DNA of 35,724 nucleotides from Candidatus Roizmanbacteria bacterium RIFCSPLOWO2_01_FULL_39_19 (GCA_001789725.1 MGAM01000008.1:1-35724); one strand, 5' to 3'; positions 7,659 through 16,886 are shown, counted from the first letter of the stretch. Translations and numbers: made by a program. Notes: generated by a model from the letters alone, not told the origin.

Positions 7659-7930
7659 GACACACACATATTAAAATCATTGAGGAAATTAAAGAACATT
7701 TTCTCGACTACTCACTACTTACGGCTCTCTCACTGCTTACCGTGCTGCTTCTAATATATTTTCAAGGAAGTCGTTTTTTACAGCTGAGTTTTTTTGGATT
7801 ATTTGCTTTCATTTATATTTTATGGGGGATTATTCACCATAAGAAAGAGAAAACGCTTCACCATAAGGTAGTTGTCGAGTATTTGCTGATTGCAGGGTGT
7901 ATACTGATGACCTTAATGATATTAGTCTAA
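7655..7930 (+). CDS. Small three-segment membrane protein
   Basis: This 91-residue protein starts inside the stop of the CAP gene (ATGA). It has membrane segments at about 19-36, 42-60 and 71-90, with a histidine/lysine-rich loop (HHKKEKTLHHK, about 61-71) between the last two. I do not recognise a family. The overlap indicates translation coupled to the CAP protein, suggesting the two work in the same membrane assembly. Confidence 0.65.
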   Translation: MRHTHIKIIEEIKEHFLDYSLLTALSLLTVLLLIYFQGSRFLQLSFFGLFAFIYILWGIIHHKKEKTLHHKVVVEYLLIAGCILMTLMILV

Positions 7931-7933
7931 TGT

Positions 7934-9010
7934 ATGAAGGCGATTATCCCCATTGGCGGACGAGGCACCCGAATGCGCCCAGTCACGTTTACTGCAAATA
8001 AACACTTTATTCCTGTTGGCAATAAACCGTTAATCTTCTATCCCGTAGAGACTATAGCACAAGCGGGAATAACTGAGATTGCTATAACTTATAATCCCGG
8101 TCAGATTGATTATGCTAAAGAGAAGTTGGGAGATGGCAGCAGGTGGGGTGTTAAGTTCACTTTCATCGAGCAGCCCGAACCCATTGGACTTGCAAATGTT
8201 GTTGAAGTGTGTGAAAAATGGCTTAGGAACGATCCTTTTGTGTATCACCTGGGAGACAATATTTTTGTTGATGGAATTGCCGATATCGTCAATTATTTTG
8301 AAAAAGAAAAACCGGACGGGCTCGTTACAATGCTCCACCACGCCGAAAACAAACGCATGGGAGTGCCTTATTTTGACAAAAATAATCGGTTGATTAAGTA
8401 TGTTGAAAAACCTACCCAACCGCCTCATGACTTTGCAGTGCCCGGACTTTATTTTGGAAACAAAAATTTCTTTAAGGCGTTTAAAGGAAAGGGCAGAATC
8501 AGACCATCAAAAAGGGGAGAGCTTGAGATTCCTTCTCCCTATCAGTGGTTGATTGATCACAAATTTCGAGTTGACGTTATTGAATACACTGGCGTTTGGC
8601 TTGATCCGGGAAAATTTAATGACTGGCTTGAGACTAATCAGCATCTCTTGGATAGAATGATTGTTAAGCGGTTTGAAAGCGAGCCGGATACGGACTCTAA
8701 AATTGAAGGAAGGGTGCAAATAGGCTTGGACTGCAAAATTACCAAATCAATAATTCGCGGTCCCGTCTCAATAGGAGATAATGTTATTATCGAAAATAGT
8801 TTTATCGGGCCATACACTTCAATTTACGACAACTGTCGTATAACGGCGTGCCATATTGAAAATTCTGTTTTAATGGAAGCGGTATTATTTAAAGATCTTG
8901 ACAAACCGGTTGACTCAAGCATTATCGGTCCCCACAGTGAAATAACTGGCGATGATTCCCAAACTTATCATCAGCTTTTTATTGGTGAAATGGGAAAAGT
9001 AAGTTTATAA
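7934..9010 (+). CDS. Sugar-1-phosphate nucleotidyltransferase (RmlA-like, long form)
   Basis: This 358-residue enzyme probably activates a hexose-1-phosphate with dTTP or UTP for cell-surface glycans. The N-terminal Rossmann-like domain (1-235) has the nucleotide loop GGRGTRMRP (8-16), the lysine in NKPL, the metal-binding aspartate in HLGDNIF and the EKP motif. The end (about 245-340) has hexapeptide repeats typical of a left-handed beta helix (SIIRGPVSIGDNV, then SFIGPYTSI). This layout is that of long glucose-1-phosphate thymidylyltransferases, as in secondary-metabolite and archaeal StrD/RmlA-like enzymes, rather than the 290-residue RmlA. No rmlB, C or D follows in the window. The start is 3 bases after the stop of the membrane protein. 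Confidence 0.88.
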   Translation: MKAIIPIGGRGTRMRPVTFTANKHFIPVGNKPLIFYPVETIAQAGITEIAITYNPGQIDYAKEKLGDGSRWGVKFTFIEQPEPIGLANVVEVCEKWLRNDPFVYHLGDNIFVDGIADIVNYFEKEKPDGLVTMLHHAENKRMGVPYFDKNNRLIKYVEKPTQPPHDFAVPGLYFGNKNFFKAFKGKGRIRPSKRGELEIPSPYQWLIDHKFRVDVIEYTGVWLDPGKFNDWLETNQHLLDRMIVKRFESEPDTDSKIEGRVQIGLDCKITKSIIRGPVSIGDNVIIENSFIGPYTSIYDNCRITACHIENSVLMEAVLFKDLDKPVDSSIIGPHSEITGDDSQTYHQLFIGEMGKVSL

Positions 9011-9016
9011 CCTACG

Positions 9017-9046
9017 TTGATTTTATACTTCTGACTATATTAGAAT
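9017..9046 (+). promoter_or_regulatory. Promoter for the VirB6-like gene
   Basis: TTGATT (9017-9022), 18 bases, TAGAAT (9041-9046). The ATG at 9053 is 6 bases later, so the mRNA is probably leaderless. Confidence 0.5.
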
Positions 9047-9052
9047 GAATTA

Positions 9053-10828
9053 ATGAGTGTATACGCTAAGATTTTAATTGACAACATCAAATCGCTTGCT
9101 AAAAGAATTATGCAGGTAACGCTAATTATCGCTGTTGTTATTGCTGTTGTTAGTTTATTCCTGAAATCAATTTATCCCCATTCAACCCAAAACACCAACG
9201 TTAGTTCGTTTAGTATTGAAAGACAAAAAATATATCGAGTACTTAACGATCCAAAAAATACTAAAACCAGTGTTCAAAGAGGTACAATTGCCGGAATGAG
9301 GGTTATTACATGTTTCTTTGTGGGTGAGACATGCAGTACAAATCCTAACGACCCTAAAAATAATATTAAAAAAGGGTTTGTCGGCAAACTTTCAGGAGTT
9401 ATTACACTTCCCTTACTTAACCCACCGGCATCAGGAGTGTATTACGTTAAAAATACACTTTCTCATTTTGGTTTTATTCCAAGCGCATATGCAGCCGAAG
9501 GAATTGGCTTTTCATCGTTGAATCCTTTATTTAAGGTGTGGAGGGCGCTTCGCGACATCTCTCTTATGGTAATTGTTGTTGTAATTATTTTTATTGGCTT
9601 TTTAATTATGTTTCGTATGAAGCTAAATCCTCAGACTGTGATAAACATCGAAAATTCTCTGCCAAAAATAGTAATTACATTAATTGTGATTACCTTTTCT
9701 TTTGCAATTGTAGGATTTTTAATTGATTTAATGTACATTCTCATGACGGTTATAATGACCGCTCTTGGACCGCTGGCTAATATCCCAACAGATCAACTGG
9801 CAACAAAATATCTATTTGCAGAACCATTTGACATATTTTCACTTTTTGCTGATAAGGGAAACACAGGAGGTGAACTAATAGGCAATATATTGTTTGACCT
9901 GCCCAATGCTTTAATGCGGGCAATTCCCATAGTCAGTGATTTTGCCCAAATTATGGGTGTAATTATCGGCTTCTGGAAAATTTTTCCTTTCTTGTGGACA
10001 CATTTAATTGGTGGAACTTATGGACAATTGTTTAACATCGACTGGACTATTCCGCTTATTGGCGTTACACTTGACGGGCCTATTGCTGCTGTTTTAACCA
10101 GAATATTTTTTACAGCAATTCTCATTCCCTTCTCATTCTCTTTAGCAGCATTTATCGTCCCAATTTTAATTGGGCTTTTGATTTTATTAACAGTGATATC
10201 TTTATTTTTTAGAATCCTATTTATGATTCTTAGATCATATGTAATGATATTATTTCTGACAATTCTCTCTCCCTTGCTTTTACTGATTGAGGCAATTCCC
10301 GGTCAATCGTCTTTTTCAAACTGGTTTAGAACTCTGCTCTCCGAACTCATTACATTCCCGACATTAATTGCAATTTTGCTAATCGGGACAATAATCACCG
10401 AATCAATCGGAACAAATGGATTTTTAACTCAATTCCCATTTCTTTATGGTATTAATGGAAACGCCCTAAGCATGATCGTTGGTATGATGTTATTGTTCTT
10501 AATTCCTGACCTAGTAAAGAAAGTAAAAACAAAAATACAACCCAAACCAATGGGACTTGAAAATGCAGGATTGGGAGTGTTCTTTGGCGGAGCAGCGGCT
10601 GGTGTTGGGGCAATAGGAGGGGGAGGAGCGGTTAAGTCATTGTTTATGAATAAAATCGGTTCAAGCAAGCTGCTTCCCGAGGCTCTAAGAAGTTTCTTCC
10701 CCTCTAAGAAACAAGAAAATGCAGATCTTGCAGCTGCAATCGCAAGTGCTATGCCCGGCGCTGGAGGTGGAGCGGGAGGAGCAGGTGGAGGAGGCGGAGG
10801 TGGGGGCGGAGGTGCTCCAGCACCATAA
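9053..10828 (+). CDS. VirB6/TrbL-like polytopic membrane protein, Gly-rich tail
   Basis: This 591-residue protein has a membrane segment at about 18-38, a loop to about residue 160 with two cysteines, and at least six further segments (about 168-188, 205-232, 298-312, 340-378, 385-412, 430-450, 465-485). The block FRMKLNPQTVINIENSLPKI followed by two hydrophobic helices is recurrent in polytopic proteins of Candidate Phyla Radiation genomes that are placed with VirB6/TrbL. VirB6 is the inner-membrane channel subunit of type IV secretion systems. The C-terminal 25 residues are almost all Gly and Ala, ending GGGGGGAPAP. The gene converges on the pilin-like gene at 10880. VirB4 and other ATPases are not in the window. 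Assignment is by topology and pattern; moderate confidence. Confidence 0.65.
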   Translation: MSVYAKILIDNIKSLAKRIMQVTLIIAVVIAVVSLFLKSIYPHSTQNTNVSSFSIERQKIYRVLNDPKNTKTSVQRGTIAGMRVITCFFVGETCSTNPNDPKNNIKKGFVGKLSGVITLPLLNPPASGVYYVKNTLSHFGFIPSAYAAEGIGFSSLNPLFKVWRALRDISLMVIVVVIIFIGFLIMFRMKLNPQTVINIENSLPKIVITLIVITFSFAIVGFLIDLMYILMTVIMTALGPLANIPTDQLATKYLFAEPFDIFSLFADKGNTGGELIGNILFDLPNALMRAIPIVSDFAQIMGVIIGFWKIFPFLWTHLIGGTYGQLFNIDWTIPLIGVTLDGPIAAVLTRIFFTAILIPFSFSLAAFIVPILIGLLILLTVISLFFRILFMILRSYVMILFLTILSPLLLLIEAIPGQSSFSNWFRTLLSELITFPTLIAILLIGTIITESIGTNGFLTQFPFLYGINGNALSMIVGMMLLFLIPDLVKKVKTKIQPKPMGLENAGLGVFFGGAAAGVGAIGGGGAVKSLFMNKIGSSKLLPEALRSFFPSKKQENADLAAAIASAMPGAGGGAGGAGGGGGGGGGGAPAP

Positions 10829-10879
10829 ATTACTTTGCGAATAACATCCCACTTACAAGCATGTTAAAACGTATGTTAG

Positions 10880-11629
10880 CTACTGAAGTCCGGGAATTCT
10901 TAGAATATCAACACCTATAATTTTCAAAATAAATACCGCAAATAAAATTAGAGCAAGTCCCATAAAGCAAGACCTCAGGTTGTCGGTTGCTTTTTTAAGA
11001 CGCTCGGTATTGCCCTCAGACATCTGTATTCTTATTGCGTTGTAAATAATGCACAAAAACGCAATAACTCCGGCTAACCCTAAGCCGTATACGAATACAT
11101 AATCATTAATAAATTTTTTAGTGTCAAGCGGAATACAACCCAAAGCTGACCAAAAATATTCGTTACCGCTACCTTTCTGGGTACAATTCAAACAGTTATT
11201 AAGTTCTTTCTGTTCTCTTATTGTTGTTCCTTTAATATATTGTCTGCAAAGAGTATCGAGCTTCTTTGGCGACTTATGAGTAATAGCATATCCACAAACA
11301 CAGCCAGCTGCAGAATTTATCTCCCTTCCCAAAACACACTTGGAACTTTTCCCATATTTGTTTTGGACATTGTCAAGCTCAACGAACATGTCATTAATGT
11401 TGCTTATTATCGGAACACTTGAAAACTGCGCAACAACACCTCTTATACCATTGAAAGCGCTTAGTGAATGTGACCCGTCATAGCAACACTTATCCATGCC
11501 ATTTGGCCCTCCGGCAACTCCACAATCCAAGCCTCTGATCTCACCCACTAATGGCAGCGCTTTAGACTCTCTCGGATTAACTAAAAATAATGCAGTTAAC
11601 AAAACCAGAAGCAAAATTTTCGTCCTCAT
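10880..11629 (-). CDS. Cysteine-rich pilin-like (VirB2/TrbC-type) protein
   Basis: This 249-residue protein has a signal peptide (1-24, ending ESKA-LP), a cysteine-rich outside region (about 30-165) with ten cysteines including KCC, GCVCG and NCLNC, and a C-terminal pair of membrane helices (about 178-200 and 222-245) separated by a basic loop (SEGNTERLKKATDNLR). The helix pair with this charged loop is the signature of type IV secretion pilins of the VirB2/TrbC type. The long cysteine-rich domain between signal and helices is unusual, and the even number of cysteines suggests disulfides. It starts 19 bases after the stop of the 1241-residue protein on the same strand, so they are probably one operon. 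Confidence 0.7.
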   Translation of the reverse strand: MRTKILLLVLLTALFLVNPRESKALPLVGEIRGLDCGVAGGPNGMDKCCYDGSHSLSAFNGIRGVVAQFSSVPIISNINDMFVELDNVQNKYGKSSKCVLGREINSAAGCVCGYAITHKSPKKLDTLCRQYIKGTTIREQKELNNCLNCTQKGSGNEYFWSALGCIPLDTKKFINDYVFVYGLGLAGVIAFLCIIYNAIRIQMSEGNTERLKKATDNLRSCFMGLALILFAVFILKIIGVDILRIPGLQ

Positions 11630-11648
11630 ATGCTTTTATGCTATCACA

Positions 11649-14600
11649 TTACGCTGCCATTTTTTGTTTTTGTTCAAATTCCTGAGCATAGGCTTTCTTT
11701 ATTTGTTCGAGAAGATACATCACGATTATTATTGACACTAAGGTAGGCAGAGCTTCAGCTAAGACATAGGTTGTTGTATCAATTCGTAAAATCTTCCTGA
11801 GCGACTCTCCTGAGAATGGTCCATCATGGGGCAACCATCCTTTTTTTTCAAAATCATAGGTCATTAATCTTAATTGCTCAGTTACATAGTCAGCAGCATA
11901 AGGCCCAATCATTACCTTAGAGTCTGATGCATATCTTGGATTCCAGAATGGATCAATAATCGCATGTCCTGTTCTCTGGAAGAACTCTAGTCTGGGAAGT
12001 AAAACACCAAAGGCCAACTTCCACATTCCTTCATTGCCCTCATTTGAAGCCAAAGCAGTTATTTTTCCCATAAATTCCTCCATTCCTTTAACGTCACCTC
12101 TGGCTTCGGCTCGCAAAAATTGATCAAAAATTGAAATTGATTTAACTACTTCATTGTATACGGGTGGATCACCCCACTGTCTTGATACTAGATCCTCGCC
12201 AACTACTGCAACTTTATCAAATAACGGTTCAAGTTTGACTTCGTTGGTGCTAGGAAGAAGTTTCCTCTGGTCAATGTCAAACCATCGAACTGCCAAAGTG
12301 TAGAAAAACTTTTTATCTCCTAAGTGATCTTCTTTTCCTTCTCCGTCGGCGTATTTTTCACCAAGTCCATGAAAATACTCCTGAAGCCCATCTCCATCTA
12401 AACAAACAGCAACAAAGAAATTTTCTTCATCAGTTGGATCCTCACTTACAATATCCTCCCTGGTCATTTGTCTCTTATTAGTTTTTTTAACGATTTCTGC
12501 TGCTGATCCTAGAACATGATATGTTCTTGCTCGAGCACGACTGACACTTTTTTTAAAATTTGCTACCATCTCAGCTTCTGATGGTTCTTGACCCCCGTGC
12601 TGGGCTCTGTATGTTCCTCTAAATTCATCCTGATAGAAACCATACGCTTCATGCCAAAACTGCATTACGCGCCCGACCCTCTTTGTATTATCTTTTCCCC
12701 AACGTTTTTCAAGTTTTTCTAAATATTTACTTCTGTCTTTTTCTTGAGCTTTTGTTAATTTAATACCATCTCTGTTGCCAAAGTAAAATTCGTATGCTGA
12801 TATAGTTGCGTCAAACTCCCTACCATCTTTAACTCTCTTTACTCCTTTTGTTGTGACAATCTCTTTCTCAAGGCGCGACATAATTAATAAGAAATCAAGT
12901 GGCGATCGCCCAAGCAACCGCTCAAAGTTCATCCCCTGGTAGCAACGAACTTTTTCCACTTTAAATTCATCAATTGTCATAGATTGACCGCCAAATATCA
13001 AAAAACGGCCACTAAAACCATGTTCTTTTGTGTTTTCCGGAATATCCTGTCTTGAGTCATAAAATTCTCTAAACGCTGCTTCCTGTTCGGCATCGGTATA
13101 TCTGTCAGCATAATCCGCGCCCCACTTTCTACTTAAGAAGACATGCTTAATTTCATCACTAACTCGCGCCTCGTCAAACTCCCAGCATATTCCTGCTCCA
13201 ACCTCAGCAACTAAATTGTCATACGTTTCTCGCCAAGCTTTTGGCGTACCCCCAAGAGACTCGCCTTTATGTTTGTCTTTATACCATGCTTTTAAAGCTC
13301 CAAGCCTCCAGCTTCTTTTTGACAAAAAGCCAAAACTAACATAGTCCCTTAGCATATTGTGAAAGGGAACACCGAGTCTTGCTTCTCTGTCTGAGATAGT
13401 ATATTCAAGCTCGTCATGTTCGATCCTGCCAGAGCTGCCACCTTTGGGAAAGTACGCCATCTTCATTCCAAGCGGATTATGATGACGGGCATTTCTTCGA
13501 GCCTCCCGTTGTTTCTTGGTCATTGGAATTCGTGAGTGAAGAACGCTAGGAAATTCAAAGAGGTCTCTGTTACGCATAATACGAGCCGCCCGACCAATCT
13601 CCTGCATGATACCACCAGCCATGCCACCTTCAAATCCCGGATTAGGATCGGCAGTTGCCAGAAGCTCGGGAATACGCATGTCAGCTACTAAACTTAAAGC
13701 CATCCCAAGGGCCATTGCCCTATCAACTCTCCATTGTTCCATAGGTTTGTTAAGTTGATCATACAAAACTCCATTAGCTTCAGTCCGCGCTCCTAGGCTT
13801 GCTCTCATCTTTTGGAGAGTGGCAACAAAATCATCTCTTAGTTGACGTTGATCAGGTTGAATATAACGATCATTCTCAGTAAAAAATGACGCAAAGAGTG
13901 CAGCTGGAATAATATTTCCGTTATCTTGAAGCTTATTATCAACGAATCTAACAGATTGATCTCGTGCGATAGTTACCAATTCACCATCATACGCTCTCAT
14001 AATATAAAACCAACGAGAAGATGGAAATCTCCCCCTTAAAAACTTTGTAAGATCCTCCGTTCCTGCTTGACCTCCTAAAATTGCTTTACGTACCGTATGA
14101 AGCGCCTCTCGAATACCAACTTCGTAGTCAATTTCTGCAGCCGCTTCAATAACCATATCTCGAAATTGACGCCTCGAGTTATCATCAACTAACCTGCGTT
14201 GAAGAGACTCATTGTCTAAAAGACTATAGATCCTAGACCTCAAAACTGAAACTGCCGCCCCTTCCCTAAAGTCAGAAAAGTTGTCTCGCCATTCAGCGTC
14301 AGGATTGGCTCCAACTCTGGCAGTAATTTTATTTGTTGACCTATAAACAGCTTCAATGAGTTTGCCTTTAAATTCAGGCTTAGGCACCCAACGACCGTCT
14401 ATAACTTCAAAAAAATTATCAAAGCTTGCCTCAACATAACGAGCATCAAAAACTGCAATATCATCACTTGTAATAGCATAATCACGAAGTCTCTCATCAG
14501 CCATATGCGACTGTGTATGAGTAAGATGAACTAGTTGTTCGACTTTTTCCCGAGTCCATCCATGAGAACGTAAGAGATTGTAAGCCTCATCAACACTATT

Positions 14601-15374
14601 GCGATTTATCGCAGACCATAGTTCGCCTTGTTTTATGGCTCTTTCGTCTGGTGAGACATCAGCTCCAGATGGATAACAATCAACATCACGCAGTAATTGT
14701 TCGTATTGTCCTCGTTCAGTTTCATTTCTTGGTCCTCGCCTCACAACTGACATATCTCTTAATGACTCATCAACTTCAAATCGACTCTTTGCCTCATCTT
14801 CAGAAAGACCATAGTCGTTATGACGCTCAAGAATAGCATCACGGATTTTTTTGGCAGTAGTTGGATGAAGTCTACTCTTAATATTGTTAAACTCCCTCTC
14901 TAACTCTTCTGCTGAAAGTTCATTATTGATTACTTTTGTAATTAAGGGAAAAATTATAACAGCAGATGAATCGCTAAGTTTGTTATCTAATTGTCGGTCA
15001 AGGACTCTAAGTAGATTTCGTGACCTTGGGGGGATGATATTTAAAGAGCCACGGGGAATCTCTCCTCTGTCGGCTAAACGAATAACATGAAACAATTGAA
15101 TCACCGCTCCTCTTGCGGTTTTAGCATTAGATACTTCCGTTGGTGGAATCGTCTCAACTTGCTGATCTGTGACCGCAGCCAATGCGGCAGCGGCAGCAGC
15201 TGCTTCTTCAGCAATATCGGTAGCATCAATTACTCTTTGTTTAATCTCGGCAGCAACAATATCTTTGTCAGCCGGAGCAAGCCCAGCCACGACAGTTTCA
15301 AACGTTTGGCGCACAACTTGATTATCAGCTGTGTAATGTTCCGGATTTGGTGATGGCGTCAGTTCTACCGGCAT
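11649..15374 (-). CDS. Giant 1241-residue protein of unknown function with C-terminal membrane anchor
   Basis: I do not recognise a family for this protein. It has no signal peptide. An alanine-rich helix lies at about 57-67 (EEAAAAAAALAA). The bulk (about 100-1190) is strongly charged and helical, with arginine-rich stretches, and reads as a folded cytoplasmic protein. One membrane segment occurs near the C-terminus (about 1207-1226, LPTLVSIIIVMYLLEQ), leaving a short basic tail. It would therefore be tail-anchored with its mass inside the cell. The GC content looks higher in the 5' half than in neighbouring genes. It leads the operon with the pilin-like gene at 10880 and faces a VirB6-like gene, so a scaffold or docking role for a secretion or pilus machine is a reasonable guess only. 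The ATG at 15374 follows TATAAT by 7 bases. Confidence 0.75.
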   Translation of the reverse strand: MPVELTPSPNPEHYTADNQVVRQTFETVVAGLAPADKDIVAAEIKQRVIDATDIAEEAAAAAAALAAVTDQQVETIPPTEVSNAKTARGAVIQLFHVIRLADRGEIPRGSLNIIPPRSRNLLRVLDRQLDNKLSDSSAVIIFPLITKVINNELSAEELEREFNNIKSRLHPTTAKKIRDAILERHNDYGLSEDEAKSRFEVDESLRDMSVVRRGPRNETERGQYEQLLRDVDCYPSGADVSPDERAIKQGELWSAINRNSVDEAYNLLRSHGWTREKVEQLVHLTHTQSHMADERLRDYAITSDDIAVFDARYVEASFDNFFEVIDGRWVPKPEFKGKLIEAVYRSTNKITARVGANPDAEWRDNFSDFREGAAVSVLRSRIYSLLDNESLQRRLVDDNSRRQFRDMVIEAAAEIDYEVGIREALHTVRKAILGGQAGTEDLTKFLRGRFPSSRWFYIMRAYDGELVTIARDQSVRFVDNKLQDNGNIIPAALFASFFTENDRYIQPDQRQLRDDFVATLQKMRASLGARTEANGVLYDQLNKPMEQWRVDRAMALGMALSLVADMRIPELLATADPNPGFEGGMAGGIMQEIGRAARIMRNRDLFEFPSVLHSRIPMTKKQREARRNARHHNPLGMKMAYFPKGGSSGRIEHDELEYTISDREARLGVPFHNMLRDYVSFGFLSKRSWRLGALKAWYKDKHKGESLGGTPKAWRETYDNLVAEVGAGICWEFDEARVSDEIKHVFLSRKWGADYADRYTDAEQEAAFREFYDSRQDIPENTKEHGFSGRFLIFGGQSMTIDEFKVEKVRCYQGMNFERLLGRSPLDFLLIMSRLEKEIVTTKGVKRVKDGREFDATISAYEFYFGNRDGIKLTKAQEKDRSKYLEKLEKRWGKDNTKRVGRVMQFWHEAYGFYQDEFRGTYRAQHGGQEPSEAEMVANFKKSVSRARARTYHVLGSAAEIVKKTNKRQMTREDIVSEDPTDEENFFVAVCLDGDGLQEYFHGLGEKYADGEGKEDHLGDKKFFYTLAVRWFDIDQRKLLPSTNEVKLEPLFDKVAVVGEDLVSRQWGDPPVYNEVVKSISIFDQFLRAEARGDVKGMEEFMGKITALASNEGNEGMWKLAFGVLLPRLEFFQRTGHAIIDPFWNPRYASDSKVMIGPYAADYVTEQLRLMTYDFEKKGWLPHDGPFSGESLRKILRIDTTTYVLAEALPTLVSIIIVMYLLEQIKKAYAQEFEQKQKMAA

Positions 15375-15381
15375 ATGCTAT

Positions 15382-15387
15382 ATTATA
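15382..15387 (-). promoter_or_regulatory. -10 hexamer for the giant protein gene
   Basis: On the minus strand TATAAT lies 7 bases before the ATG at 15374. No good -35 and no Shine-Dalgarno; a leaderless start is likely. Confidence 0.5.
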
Positions 15388-15429
15388 CCTGAATAAGGTC
15401 AAAGAAGCGAAATTTGACCTTTTAAGTAG

Positions 15430-15939
15430 TCAAAGTTGTGAATTGTCAAATTCTTCTTCAAGGGCAGCGATTGAGTCATCGCCACCACTTGATGAGACTA
15501 TTAGTGCCCGAGCAGGCTCCTCACCTTCAGAATGGGTTTTTAGGTCGGGATATTTTAGAGAGATGTACTCATGGATAATTTTTCGCTCATAAGCGTTGAA
15601 CGAGCGTAAAATAGAGGATCGTCTATCTCTTGAGACGCGAGATGCGACATTGTCGGCAATTTGTTCAAGTCTCTCCCTTTGACGTTCTCTATAGTTATTA
15701 ATGTCAACTAATATTTCGGTTTTTCTATCTAATTTTTTAAAGAGAATAATCTGCAAAATACGCTGCAGTGCCAGTAATCCCTCCGCATGCTTGCCAATTA
15801 ATAACGATGGGTCGTCATTGCATGTAATAGAGACAGTAAAAACCCCATCCGTCTCAGACAGAGAAAATGTGGCGTCAACGCCAAGTTGCTTAAGAATAAC
15901 TTTTATTACCTCGTTTATTGTCTTTTTTGTCTCTTCCAT
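15430..15939 (-). CDS. jag: Jag/KhpB-type RNA-binding protein (KH + R3H)
   Basis: This 169-residue protein has a KH domain at about 35-95 with the GKHAEG version of the GxxG loop (about 48-53), and an R3H domain at about 100-150 with the family pattern R, ERKIIHEYI, then THSEGEEPARALIV. It lacks the N-terminal Jag_N domain of longer versions. In many bacteria Jag (KhpB) is encoded right after yidC, binds RNA and affects cell elongation and membrane protein biogenesis. Here it starts 8 bases after the yidC stop, in the order rpmH-yidC-jag, so it is part of the same operon. Confidence 0.93.
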   Translation of the reverse strand: MEETKKTINEVIKVILKQLGVDATFSLSETDGVFTVSITCNDDPSLLIGKHAEGLLALQRILQIILFKKLDRKTEILVDINNYRERQRERLEQIADNVASRVSRDRRSSILRSFNAYERKIIHEYISLKYPDLKTHSEGEEPARALIVSSSGGDDSIAALEEEFDNSQL

Positions 15940-15947
15940 AGACTATG

Positions 15948-16724
15948 TTATTGTGACTTGCTTTTTCCCATATATTGTACTACAGAAAAGAGAGAAAAGA
16001 CATTCCAATATATAGCCAATCCTACAGGCAGAATGTATGAAAAGTAGCCGACCATCAGCGGAAACATAATTTTCATTTGAGATGACATAATTTGGCTCAT
16101 ATCTTCCCCTTTTTTCTCACCGTCAACGGTCACTGTTTTGGCAGGGGTGGGGAAAGTATATTTTCCTTGTAAATACTGCAAGTAGAAAGTGATAACCGGA
16201 ATCATAAGATAGTGGATACCCAAAGTCTGAAACCCTGAAGGGGCCTTAGCTAGATTAAAACCAAAAAAAATTGGGTCAATGGTTGAGATTTTAAGAAAAT
16301 CAATATAAGCAATTTTATTAACTTGCTCAATAACAGTTTTAATCGACCCGCCCTGCAAAAAAATATTTAGGGCATTGTAAAGTCCCAAGATAAATGGCAT
16401 TTGAAGTAGTCCTACTAAACATCCTCCAGCAGGATTTATTCCTTTATCCTTGTAAAGCTGTAGCTGGGCATGTTGAAGCTTTTGTTTGTCATCTTTATAT
16501 TTTTTTTGCAATGTCTCAAGCTCCGGCTTTAGATTGGTCATTTTTTTTGACAGGTCCATTTGTTGTTTATAGAAAGGATGTAAAACAAATCGTATTATCA
16601 CGGTTAATCCAATGAGAGCAAAACCTAAAGACCCCGGAATCCCCAATTTTGTAAAAAATACATAAAATACAAGAAGAAGATTAACGATTGGATTGATTAT
16701 AAGCGTGTTAAATATTTCTCCCAT
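15948..16724 (-). CDS. yidC: Membrane protein insertase YidC/Oxa1
   Basis: This 258-residue insertase has the short (Gram-positive-type) layout without the large periplasmic P1 domain. The first conserved segment reads VIIRFVLHPFYKQQ (about 40-53), with the arginine that lines the hydrophilic groove. A charged cytoplasmic hairpin follows (about 55-92), then segments at about 98-120, 168-186 and two near the C-terminus (about 215-250). YidC helps proteins insert and fold in the membrane, alone or with Sec. It follows rpmH by 10 bases. rnpA, which normally sits between rpmH and yidC, is missing here. No Shine-Dalgarno precedes the ATG. Confidence 0.95.
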   Translation of the reverse strand: MGEIFNTLIINPIVNLLLVFYVFFTKLGIPGSLGFALIGLTVIIRFVLHPFYKQQMDLSKKMTNLKPELETLQKKYKDDKQKLQHAQLQLYKDKGINPAGGCLVGLLQMPFILGLYNALNIFLQGGSIKTVIEQVNKIAYIDFLKISTIDPIFFGFNLAKAPSGFQTLGIHYLMIPVITFYLQYLQGKYTFPTPAKTVTVDGEKKGEDMSQIMSSQMKIMFPLMVGYFSYILPVGLAIYWNVFSLFSVVQYMGKSKSQ

Positions 16725-16734
16725 TAATGTTAAG

Positions 16735-16872
16735 TTATACTGTCAGTTTTTTCCTTCCCTTGGCACGACGCCTTGACAAGACAGACTTGCCTGCTGTGGT
16801 TTGAGAGCGTTTAAGAAAACCATGTTTTCTAAGTCGCTTGATTGATTTAGGTTGATATGTTCGCTTTGGCAT
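16735..16872 (-). CDS. rpmH: 50S ribosomal protein L34
   Basis: A 45-residue basic protein, [19 protein letters not shown], then an [10 protein letters not shown] end, which is the standard L34 pattern (KRTYQPS, GFRxRM, GRxVLxxRRxKGRxxL). Here the middle reads [19 protein letters not shown]; the usual MxTxxGRxVL is changed to [10 protein letters not shown]34 is part of the large ribosomal subunit. It was too short for a 60-residue cut-off. It has its own -10-like element inside the end of valS and begins 8 bases after it. Confidence 0.97.
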   Translation of the reverse strand: MPKRTYQPKSIKRLRKHGFLKRSQTTAGKSVLSRRRAKGRKKLTV

Positions 16873-16880
16873 ACTGGATC

Positions 16881-16886
16881 ATTATA
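16881..16886 (-). promoter_or_regulatory. -10 hexamer for rpmH-yidC-jag
   Basis: On the minus strand TATAAT overlaps the valS stop and lies 8 bases before the rpmH ATG (16872). No Shine-Dalgarno. Confidence 0.5.

Noticed and set aside
14651-15353. Three plus-strand ORFs antisense to the giant gene (14651-14836, 14884-15090, 15087-15353)
   Set aside because: They are shadows of a long continuous minus-strand frame, without promoters or recognisable products.
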